A DNA stretch of 64,000 bases from UMGS1663 sp046964515 (lineage in GTDB: Bacteria > Bacillota > Clostridia > TANB77 > CAG-508), in assembly GCA_046964515.1 (NCBI GenBank), contig JBKUYM010000005.1, forward strand, positions 1 through 64,000, given 5' to 3'. Shown here piece by piece: positions 36,134 through 44,384 of this stretch; the stretch's first letter is position 1, and each line of letters begins with the position of its first letter. The notes beneath the pieces are model-generated. The model had not been told where the DNA came from. It worked only from the letters and a program-made list of their open reading frames with translations, and made no database searches. A program made the translations under genes and the position numbers.

Positions 36134-39100
36134 CTAGACATATGCAATACTCTTTTGTAAATAGGTTGAATAAATTTCTACTCTGTCTACTTTTTGATTT
36201 AGGGCTTCTTCTAAAGCTTGTTTGTAAAACATTAATTGTTCTTTATATTTTTCTAGTAGTTCTTGTTCTTTTCCTTCTTCTACATAATCTGTTTTATAAT
36301 CTACTAGAATAAGTTTGTCATTTTCATCTATATAATATAAATCTATCATTCCTTGCACTAATATTTTTTCATTATTTTCCGGTTCTAATGAATAGATTTC
36401 TTTAGCCAATAGATTTGTATAAAATGGTTCTTCTTTGTGAATTTCTTTTGCTTTTTTTAAATTTTTCCACAATGTTGATTGGGTATATTGATATAAGATA
36501 GATATTGGTATATTTCTAGCTTCTTGCTCTGTTATAAATTCTTTGTCTACTAATTCTTGTAACCATTGTTTTAAACCTTCTTTTGTATAGTTTTTTGTTT
36601 CATTCATTTGTTGTATACACATATGAATTAAGGTTCCTTTTCTTGCAGGTGTGACAATCTCTTCTTTTTTAAATTTAGGTTCTAATAAAGTCACTTCCTT
36701 ATAGTTCTTTTCTAATGTTCCTTCCATTGGTTCTTCTATTTGTTTTTGTAATTCTTCTATAGATACTAGTTTTATTTCTTTTTCTTGTTGTTTTTGTGCT
36801 TTTATATACGTTACTGATGTTTTGGTTGGAATTTCTATACTCGTTTTATAACCATAGGACCAATGGACGATATCTGCTATTTCTTTTATTTTTTTGGATG
36901 CTGGTTTTTCTTGTTTTTCTATAACTTCTTTTAAATTTTCTTCCTGTTCTTGTTTTTCTTCTATACTAATTTCCTTACTTGGATGAATATACATCTGTGC
37001 TACTTCCAAAAATGCCTCTTTATGTTTTAAAGATAACAGTGTTATCCAGTCTAAATAACAAGGATATTTTTTTAAAAATAAAGGATCCATGTTTTCTTGT
37101 TTATCCATTTCTAAAAGGTTTGTCTTTTCTTCTATACTTTTTTCCCAATCTTTAGCTACTCCTGTTATATATAGTTTTTCTTTAGCTCTTGTTAATGCTA
37201 CATATAAAACTCTCATTTCTTCTGCTATTGTTTCTGTTTTTGTTTGTATACGAATCGCTTCTTTTGCTAAAGTTGGATATTCTATTGGTAAATTTGCATT
37301 TCTATAATTAGGTCCAAATCCCATATCTTGGTGTAATAGAATATTTTGATTTAAATCTTGCATATTGAATTTTTTTCCGGTTCCACACAAAAATACTACT
37401 GGAAATTCTAATCCTTTACTTTTGTGTATACTCATAATACGAATAACATCTTCATTTTCTCCTATGATTTTTGCTGCTGTCATATCTTTATTGCTGGTTC
37501 TTACTTTATCCATAAAATTGATAAATTGAAATAGTCCTTTAAAATTAGCTGTTTCATACTGTTTTGCTTTTTCAAATAACATTTTTAAATTTGCTTGTCT
37601 TAATGCCCCATTTGATAATAATCCTACATAATGATAGTAATTGGTATCTAAATAAATTTGCCAAATTAATTCTTCTAATGGCTTTTCTTTTTCTTCTTGT
37701 TTCCACTTTTCTAACCAATTCATAATTCTATCTATTTTTTCTCTTAGAAGTTTATTAGCTGATATTCTCGCTTTTAACATAGCATAATAGAAATAAGAAG
37801 CAGTATCTGCTAAACGTATTTCTACCAAATCATTATCTGTAAAATTTCCTATTGGAGAACGCAAGAATGTTACTAATGGTATATCTTGTAGAGGGTTGTC
37901 CATAATTTTTAGTATCGATAAGATGGTTTGAATTTCTGTAGATTCCAAATACTGTGCAGATGTATCACTAAATACTGGAAAGTTTTGCTCTGATAATTCC
38001 TTTTCATAAATAGGTGCTGCATTAGATGTGGCACGTAGTAAAATGACAATATCTTTATAAGTAATATTTCTATATCGATTTTGTTTTTTATCCCATACTT
38101 GAAAATGACTTTCTATCAGTTCTTTTATTTTCCCAGCTACAAATTTAGCTTCTAATACCGTATTTTCTATTATTTGACTATCTTCTACTTCATTTTCTTC
38201 TTCACTTTCTTCTGTTTTAGCTAAATCTACTATATGAATCTGTGTCTTTCCTGCATAGTTTTGTATGCCTTCTTCTGGTTTTTCATAATTGGCACCTAAA
38301 TTCAAATATTCTTCTTTTGTATAATCTATATCTCCTAAAGATTGACTCATAATCTCAGAAAAGACAAAATTTGTGAAAGATAGGATGTCTTGTCTACTTC
38401 TAAAATTTTTGTATAATTGTATTTTTCTACCCTTTTTACATTTCTTTTCTTCTACTACTATTGGCTCATATTGTTGATATTTTTCTAAAAATAGTTCTGG
38501 TCTTGCTTGTCTGAATTTATAAATACTTTGTTTAACATCGCCTACCATAAATAAATTATTACCTCTAGCAATACTATTTAAAATATATTCTTGTACCATA
38601 TTGCTATCTTGATATTCATCAATTGCTATTTCTTCATATTTTTCTTGTTGTTTTATTGCGACTGGTGTTTTTGTGAATTGTCCATTTTCTTCTTTAAGTA
38701 AAATTTTTAGAGCAAAGTGTTCTATATCATGAAAGTCTATTATATTTTTTTCCTTTTTCTTGATTTGAAAAGCTTGTGCAAAATCTAAAATTAAAGTTTT
38801 TAAAGAAACTAAAGTAGGGTACAAACTTTGTAAATCTGCATTTGCTTGTTTAGAATTATATAGGAGTATTTTTTTTATTTCTTTACTAATATTTTTTTTG
38901 ACAGTATCTCTTATTTGTTTAGCCTCTTCCTTATAGCCAATGGTTATCTTTTTGTCAATGGGCCATTTATCAAATTGTAAATCATTTGTAAGTTCATATA
39001 TAGTATCCCAAGTATTTAAATTTTCTTGTTGTATTTGACTTTGTATATATTTTAATTTTTCAATATCGGTACCGGATTACTTGTGAAAATTTTTCTAATT

Positions 39101-39830
39101 CTGGAAAATGTTCTGTCTTTCTTTTTACATTTTCCAACATATAGAGATTTTGCAAAAGAATCTCCGATAAATTCTTAAGCAAAATTTTACCCCATATAGT
39201 TTTAGCAAAATCTGTATCTTGCTGTTCATTTGTATGAAACATTTCCACCTTTTCTTGCAACCACTTTTCTGGGAATGGCATACTTTGCATATATTGATAT
39301 ATCGTTAATACTAATTCTTGCAAAGGTTCATCCCCTCGGTAAGTTGTATAGGTATTCAATAAATCTAAAAAAGAAGCATCATTTTGAAGATAGTGTTCTT
39401 CAAAAACAGTGTCTAATACCTCTTGTTTTAATAACTCTATTTCTGCTGTATCAGCTATTCTAAAATTAGCAGAAGTATCTATTTCATAAAAATAGTTACG
39501 AATAATTTCTAAACAAAAGGCATGGATGGTACAAATACTTGCTTTATTTAATAAGGTAATTTGTCTTTGTAAATGCAAATCATCTGGATTTTCCTCTATT
39601 TTTTTATAAATGGCATCTAAAATTCTTTCTCTCATCTCTGATGCAGCTGCATTAGTAAAGGTAACTACTAGTATTTTATCAATATCCATTTTTTCATTTA
39701 ATACTTTATGAATAATACGTTCTACTAAAACTGCTGTTTTACCACTTCCAGCAGCTGCTGCTACTAATAAATTACTGCCTGTTTCTTCAATTGCTTGTAA
39801 CTGCTCTTTTGTCCATTTTACACTTGCCAT
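36134..39830 (-). CDS. addA: ATP-dependent helicase/nuclease subunit A, split by a CGG +1 frameshift
   Basis: Frames 39830-39060 and 38824-36134 join through C|GGT at CGG 39074-39072. The 236 bases between the two ORF calls are open in the shifted frame (GTDIEKLKYIQSQIQQEN...). The joined protein has 1231 residues, the usual AddA length. It shows UvrD-type Walker A AAAGSGKTAVLVERI, VVTFTNAAASEMRERI, Walker B/DEYQDSN, the helicase motifs NFRSRQ and ALTRAKEKLYI, and a C-terminal RecB-type nuclease with VDYKTD. AddAB processes double-strand breaks. No addB is adjacent. Translation stopping at the zero-frame TGA would leave only the first 256 residues. Confidence 0.95.
39072..39074 (-). other. 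CGG +1 frameshift site in addA
   Basis: In-frame context CAA GTA ATC CGG TAC CGA TAT TGA (codon 253). Skipping a C reads ATC|GGT ACC GAT ATT GAA (IGTDIE) and stays open to the next annotated frame. Confidence 0.88.
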
Positions 39831-40146
39831 TTACTTTTTTCCTTTCTAATTCTTGTTTTTACTTTTTTCTATTCTATACTACCTCCTCCATTTTTTCAAT
39901 CATTTATTGCAAAAAGAAAGAATAGAATTTCCTCTACACTTTCTTTTTTCTATTTTAATTTTTTCCATTTTGTTCCTATTTTTCTATATTTTGTATTATG
40001 CTTTTGTGATAGTTTGTTTTATTTTCAGTATTGTTAATTGATTTTCATATGTCAATTCACATAAATAATTTCTTCTATTTTTCTAATCTTTTTATAAAAA
40101 TTGGACACACTATTATAAACTAATCAGAAAGGAGTTTTTTAAATAA
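39831..40146. promoter_or_regulatory. Divergent intergenic region between addA and a plus-strand gene
   Basis: About 316 AT-rich bases. It should hold both promoters. AGAAAGGAG at 40127-40135 is the ribosome binding site of the plus-strand gene. I see no RNA structure or repeat. Confidence 0.4.
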
Positions 40147-40581
40147 ATGGATGAAAATGTTAATTTAACTATTTTAAATGAAATTAGTAAAGCTGCTAAA
40201 ATGGGAATGGAGTCTATTTCCTATGTTACAGATAAAATTGGTGATGAAACAATGAAAGAAAATTTAAGTTGCCAATATGCAGGTTATGGAGAAATTGTAG
40301 AAAAAGTAAATAAAAAATTTGATACTTATGGAGAAATACCTGATGAAGCACCTGTAAAGGATAAAATGATGAGTTGGATGGGTGTTCAAATGAATACCAT
40401 GACAGATAAAAGTAACTCTCATATTGCTGAAATATTAATTCAAGGTAATACCATGGGCGTTATTGAATCTCGTAAATTAATCAACCATAATCCACATGCC
40501 GAAAAAGATGTTAAAAATATTCTAGATGAATTTATTACTTTTCAAGAAAATAATATTCAAAAAATGAAAGAATTTTTATAA
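40147..40581 (+). CDS. Conserved hypothetical helical protein
   Basis: 144 residues, almost entirely alpha-helical with no signal peptide or membrane helix (LNEISKAAKMGMESISYVTD, QCQYAGYGEIVEKVNKKFD-like region, IAEILIQGNTMGVIESRKL). The amphipathic helices and length suggest a four-helix bundle, as in DUF2383/ferritin-like Clostridia proteins, but metal ligands are not obvious. It is monocistronic with a strong ribosome binding site, and converges on the SpoIIQ-like gene with a shared terminator. Function unknown. Confidence 0.65.
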   Translation: MDENVNLTILNEISKAAKMGMESISYVTDKIGDETMKENLSCQYAGYGEIVEKVNKKFDTYGEIPDEAPVKDKMMSWMGVQMNTMTDKSNSHIAEILIQGNTMGVIESRKLINHNPHAEKDVKNILDEFITFQENNIQKMKEFL

Positions 40582-40596
40582 AATTTTTTATATTAT

Positions 40597-40632
40597 AAAA
40601 AACTTCCTAAACAAAGTAGGAAGTTTTATTTT
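40597..40632. terminator. Bidirectional terminator
   Basis: AAAAAACTTCCT/AGGAAGTTTTATTTTT hairpin between the convergent hypothetical gene and the SpoIIQ-like gene. Confidence 0.82.
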
Positions 40633-41450
40633 TACTTTATATACATACTAGGGTCTAAGTATTCGCTATCTTTTAATATTTCAAAATGTAAGTGTGGTTC
40701 ATCGGCTATTTCAAAAGTAGCCGTATTTCCAACAGTACCAATTGTCTGCCCTTGTTTTACATTTTCTTTTTCTTTTACAAATTCTGCTGTTAATAAATTC
40801 GAATATACACTACAATATCCATTCGTATGTTCTATGACAACGGTTATACCATATCTAGGATCATTTTTTATAGATTTTATCGTTCCTTGTGCTGCTGCCT
40901 TTACCACAGTTGTTTTATCAGCTTTAATATCTATTCCTGTATGTGTAACCCATTCTTTTAATGTATTAGAATATAGTAATTTATCTTTTGCAAATTCTTT
41001 TGTTACTTCTCCTTCTACTGGTTTTACAAAAGTAGGATCTTTTACAGGTTCTGTCTTAGTTGTACTCGCTTGTTCTGTTGTATTGGTTATCCTATCGGCT
41101 TGTGTGTTTGTCACAGTAGTATTCGTTTTTTCCTTTTGCATATTACTTGTATTAATAGCTATTTTGGTTGTATTTTCATTAGTGGTATTTTCCTGTTCTT
41201 GCACTTGATTAACACTTTTTCCTATAGAAGTACTAGCTTGAGAAGTCTGTGTATTTGTACTTGCTAAATCTGTAATTTTACCACTACCGAAATCTTCTTG
41301 CTGGCCATCTGCTTGATTTAGCATATTGCTATATACAAAGAAAGTAATTACAAAAGCAAGTATTGCAATCAATAGTACGCCTCCTGCAATATACAGCATT
41401 TTTTTAGTTTCCTGATCTTCATTAAATATGTTTCTGCTTTGTCGTCTCAT
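40632..41450 (-). CDS. spoIIQ: SpoIIQ-type M23 peptidase-domain protein
   Basis: 272 residues. A short cytoplasmic start is followed by one membrane helix (LYIAGGVLLIAILAFVITFFV), a Thr/Asn-rich linker (residues ~50-130) and a LytM/M23 domain. The zinc ligands are present: H in HTGIDIKA and HLHFE near the C-terminus. Clostridial SpoIIQ keeps these ligands, whereas B. subtilis SpoIIQ lost one. It is next to spoIID, where Clostridia usually encode SpoIIQ. It works with SpoIIIAH in the channel between forespore and mother cell during engulfment. Confidence 0.85.
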   Translation of the reverse strand: MRRQSRNIFNEDQETKKMLYIAGGVLLIAILAFVITFFVYSNMLNQADGQQEDFGSGKITDLASTNTQTSQASTSIGKSVNQVQEQENTTNENTTKIAINTSNMQKEKTNTTVTNTQADRITNTTEQASTTKTEPVKDPTFVKPVEGEVTKEFAKDKLLYSNTLKEWVTHTGIDIKADKTTVVKAAAQGTIKSIKNDPRYGITVVIEHTNGYCSVYSNLLTAEFVKEKENVKQGQTIGTVGNTATFEIADEPHLHFEILKDSEYLDPSMYIK

Positions 41451-41541
41451 ATTTTGTCCTCCTTAACTTTTTCTTTAGTTAAAGTATTTCCGCTTTTGTT
41501 ATTTTTATACAAAAATTCCTTTTTCTTTATAAGAATATTTT

Positions 41542-42534
41542 TTATAAATCTACGACTTCCACTCCTGTATAAAAATGTTTGATAATTTCTTCATAACTAC
41601 TTCCTTGTTTTGCCATACTATCTGCACCAGTTTGGCTCATACCTACTCCATGACCATAGCCGACTACTTTAAAATGAATATTTTCTCCTTCCATCGTAAC
41701 TGTAAAATTAGCAGATCGTAAGTTTAAAAGCGTTCTGACTTCTACTCCAGATAGTTGCAGGTTTCCCATTTGTATGGTTTTAACTCTTTGCCCATCTGTA
41801 TATTCTAATATTTTTATACAATCCGGTGCGGAAAAATCTATAGAAAAATCACTATGTTTTTTCTTTATCTTCTCTATAAAATCTTGTTTACTAAAATTAG
41901 CTTCTGAACTATATTGGCTATATGCCTCTTCCCCAACGGTTGTTACAGCTTGTAAATAAGGATAGCCACTTCCTCCCCATACATTTAAAGTAGTTTCTGT
42001 CGTTCCACCACTATTAGAATGAAAAAAAGCATTAATTGGCTTTCCCTCATAAGTAATTATTTTTCCTTGCGTGCTATTGACTGCTTGCGTAATTTTATCC
42101 CAATTACTTTGCCTTACAGTTTCTTCCCATTTATTTAAACGATCTTCTTTGGTAATCCAAGCTTGGCAACAATTAGAATCATCACAAATATCTGCACCTT
42201 GATGTTTTCCTCCACTATTTTGTATTTTATAAATCGTATAAGTTCTAGCAACTACTGCTTGTGCTTTTAATGCTTCTTGTTCAAAAGAAGCAGGCATTTC
42301 ACTAGAAACTACACCATATAAATAATCATCTAATTTTATCTCTTCTATGGTATTGGTCTTGGCATGTAACAATTTTATAACTGCATATTGCTTATAATCA
42401 TAAGTACTTTGTTCTTTATCCCTATCTTCCAATTGCTTTACATTTTCTTGTTGTTTATTTTCTAGAGCTGCTCCCACACTTTTATCTTGAAATGTTTTTG
42501 TAAAAAAAATAGGAATACAAAAACACAATATCAT
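41542..42534 (-). CDS. spoIID: Stage II sporulation protein D (peptidoglycan lytic transglycosylase)
   Basis: 330 residues from ATG 42534. The SpoIID domain includes DDYLYGVVSSEMPASFEQEA (catalytic Glu in the SSEMP block), LKAQAVVARTYTIYKI, and the C-terminal GYGHGVGMSQTGADSMA. The signal-anchor core begins at the annotated Met, but the positively charged part KPFRYVLLF lies upstream in frame. An AAAGGGGG site is 35 bases too far from this ATG and 8 bases from an in-frame ACG at 42567, giving MRKPFRYVLLFMILC. The gene follows sigF directly. SpoIID degrades glycan during engulfment. Confidence 0.93.
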   Translation of the reverse strand: MILCFCIPIFFTKTFQDKSVGAALENKQQENVKQLEDRDKEQSTYDYKQYAVIKLLHAKTNTIEEIKLDDYLYGVVSSEMPASFEQEALKAQAVVARTYTIYKIQNSGGKHQGADICDDSNCCQAWITKEDRLNKWEETVRQSNWDKITQAVNSTQGKIITYEGKPINAFFHSNSGGTTETTLNVWGGSGYPYLQAVTTVGEEAYSQYSSEANFSKQDFIEKIKKKHSDFSIDFSAPDCIKILEYTDGQRVKTIQMGNLQLSGVEVRTLLNLRSANFTVTMEGENIHFKVVGYGHGVGMSQTGADSMAKQGSSYEEIIKHFYTGVEVVDL

Positions 42535-42583
42535 AAATAGTAATACATATCGAAATGGTTTTCTCGTTTTTGATTCCCCCTTT

Positions 42584-43309
42584 TTATATAGCTAATTTTA
42601 TTTTCATGGAATTTAATATTTTCTTTTCTATTCTAGACACTTGCACTTGACTAATTCCTAAAATTTTAGCAACCTCCATTTGTGTTTTATTTTTGTAATA
42701 GCGAAGCAGGATAATCTCTTTTTCACGTTCTTCTAAGTTTTCTACTAATTCTTTCAAAGAAAGTTTATTGACTACCTCTTCAGCTTCATCTACCCCACTA
42801 CTAATTTTATCTATAAAACTAATACCACTTTCTTCATCACTATAGGTTTGTTCATAAATAGAAACTGTTGGATTCAAAGAATCTAAAGCTACTGCAACCT
42901 CCTCTTTTGGTATCTTTAACTCTTTTGCAATTTCACCAATACTAATTTCTTCTCCCTTTTCTCTTATATGTCTTGCTTGTATATCCCTTATCTTAAAAGC
43001 TAATTCTTTCATACTTCTACTTACTTTTACAGTTCCATCATCACGAATAAATCTTTTAATTTCTCCTAATATATAAGGAACCGCATAAGTTGATAATTTA
43101 ACTTCAAAGCTTATATCAAATCGTTTAATAGATTTAATAAAACCTATATTTGCAATTTGATACAAATCTTCTAGTTCATATCCCCTATCTTTAAATCTTT
43201 TTACAATACTCCATATCAGACCTTTGTTTTCTTCTATTAATTTTGCCATTACTTGCTGGTTTCCCTTTTGTGCCTCTAGAATATCTTTTGTTGTATTCTC
43301 ATATACCAT
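42584..43309 (-). CDS. sigF: RNA polymerase sporulation sigma factor SigF
   Basis: 241 residues. Sigma-70 regions: region 2 (DLYQIANIGFIKSIKRFD, then STYAVPYILGEIKRFIRDDG), region 3 (KVSRSMKELAFKIRDIQARH) and region 4 (EREKEIILLRYYKNKTQMEV, then AKILGISQVQVSRIEKKIL). The start of region 3 and the spoIIAA-AB context identify it as sigma-F, the first forespore sigma factor, held inactive by SpoIIAB. It is the third gene of the operon and ends 17 bases before the proposed spoIID start. Confidence 0.97.
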   Translation of the reverse strand: MVYENTTKDILEAQKGNQQVMAKLIEENKGLIWSIVKRFKDRGYELEDLYQIANIGFIKSIKRFDISFEVKLSTYAVPYILGEIKRFIRDDGTVKVSRSMKELAFKIRDIQARHIREKGEEISIGEIAKELKIPKEEVAVALDSLNPTVSIYEQTYSDEESGISFIDKISSGVDEAEEVVNKLSLKELVENLEEREKEIILLRYYKNKTQMEVAKILGISQVQVSRIEKKILNSMKIKLAI

Positions 43310-43350
43310 AAAGTAATCTCCTCTTTCGTCTTTTTTTCTTTTGTTAAATT

Positions 43351-43866
43351 TTAAGTTTCTATCTCATTTGTCTTTACTTCATAATTATTTTTAATTTCAC
43401 TTAAGACTTGTGTAATATCTGCTTGTGTATTTTCTTCTTTCTTAATTACTTTTTTCATGGTAATCTTTGTTCCCAATCCTAAAATAGATTCCACTTGCAT
43501 TTCGTCCATAAAACTTTCCATAATCGTAAATCCCATTCCTGATCTTTCTAAATTAGGTTTTGAAGTATATAACGGTTTTTTAGCCATTTCAATGTTTTCA
43601 ATTCCTTTTCCTGTATCTGAAATTTCTATGGTAATCGAATTTCCCATAATTTTACTGATAATTTTGATAATGCCTTCTTTATCTTCATATCCATGAATAA
43701 TACAGTTTGTAACCGCTTCTGATACTGCTGTTTTTATATCTGCTAATTCTTCAATGGTAGGATCTAGCTGTGCTGCAAAAGCTGCCACACTAATCCTAGC
43801 AAAGGCTTCATTATTGGATTTACTAACAAACTCTAATCTCATCTCATTTTCATACATACTTTTCAT
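43351..43866 (-). CDS. spoIIAB: Anti-sigma-F factor / serine kinase SpoIIAB
   Basis: 171 residues. GHKL ATP-binding boxes: N box AVSEAVTNCIIHGYE, G1 box EISDTGKGIENIE and G2 box ERSGMGFTIMESFMD. It binds sigma-F and phosphorylates SpoIIAA on its DSAG serine. The family is usually ~145 residues; here a ~28-residue polar C-terminal tail (KEENTQADITQVLSEIK...) is added. The gene lies between spoIIAA and sigF. Confidence 0.96.
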   Translation of the reverse strand: MKSMYENEMRLEFVSKSNNEAFARISVAAFAAQLDPTIEELADIKTAVSEAVTNCIIHGYEDKEGIIKIISKIMGNSITIEISDTGKGIENIEMAKKPLYTSKPNLERSGMGFTIMESFMDEMQVESILGLGTKITMKKVIKKEENTQADITQVLSEIKNNYEVKTNEIET

Positions 43867-43892
43867 TATATAAATTCCTTTCTTATCTTTAG

Positions 43893-44207
43893 TTATATGG
43901 CATCTTTAATGGGGCAAATTTTTATAACCCCACTCATTTCAAAAATTTTCTTGATACTAGGCGTAACATGTATCATCTCTAGACTTCCTCCTAACATTTT
44001 TATCATCTTATACCTTCCTAATATCATTCCTATTCCTGCACTATCCATAAAAGTGACGCCACTAAAATCAAATATAACTTTTCTAGGCATAAATCTTGTA
44101 ATTTCATTATCCGCTTTCCTCCTTATTTCTTCTGTAGTATGATGGTCAATTTCTTCTGTTATTTCCAATAAAAGAAGCTTGTCCTCTTGAATATATTTTG
44201 TATGCAA
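43893..44207 (-). CDS. spoIIAA: Anti-anti-sigma-F factor SpoIIAA
   Basis: 104 residues. A STAS domain with the phosphorylatable Ser in FMDSAGIGMILGRYK (near residue 57). It starts at TTG 44207, with GGGGGGA seven bases upstream; no ATG fits. Dephosphorylated by SpoIIE, SpoIIAA releases sigma-F from SpoIIAB. It is the first gene of the operon, behind a well-spaced sigma-A-like promoter. Confidence 0.96.
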   Translation of the reverse strand: MHTKYIQEDKLLLLEITEEIDHHTTEEIRRKADNEITRFMPRKVIFDFSGVTFMDSAGIGMILGRYKMIKMLGGSLEMIHVTPSIKKIFEMSGVIKICPIKDAI

Positions 44208-44245
44208 GCTAAAGTCCCCCCTCTTTTTTGTTTTTTGTTATCTGT

Positions 44246-44274
44246 ATTATAATCTTTTTTCCATTATTTTCCAA
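44246..44274 (-). promoter_or_regulatory. Promoter of spoIIAA-spoIIAB-sigF operon
   Basis: TTGGAA and TATAAT separated by 17 bases, about 40 bases before the spoIIAA start. This is sigma-A spacing. In Bacillus this operon uses sigma-H; I do not see a convincing sigma-H box here. Confidence 0.6.
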
Positions 44275-44332
44275 TAGCGAATTTTAGGAAGTTTTATCGA
44301 TTTGTGAAAAGTTTTCGACATTCTTCTTATTT

Positions 44333-44373
44333 CGTAAAAAAAGAATAATCAATCCTTTAATATTGATTATTCT
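44333..44373 (-). terminator. Terminator downstream of valS
   Basis: AGAATAATCAAT/ATTGATTATTCT hairpin followed by T7 on the minus strand, 12 bases past the valS stop. Confidence 0.82.
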
Positions 44374-44384
44374 TCTATCTTTAT

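Noticed and set aside
36058..36147. N-terminal extension of RqcP and similar extensions of ValS
   Set aside because: These stretches translate the 48-bp repeat (MDKNVH-type peptide) and lie upstream of good ribosome binding sites for shorter, family-sized proteins.
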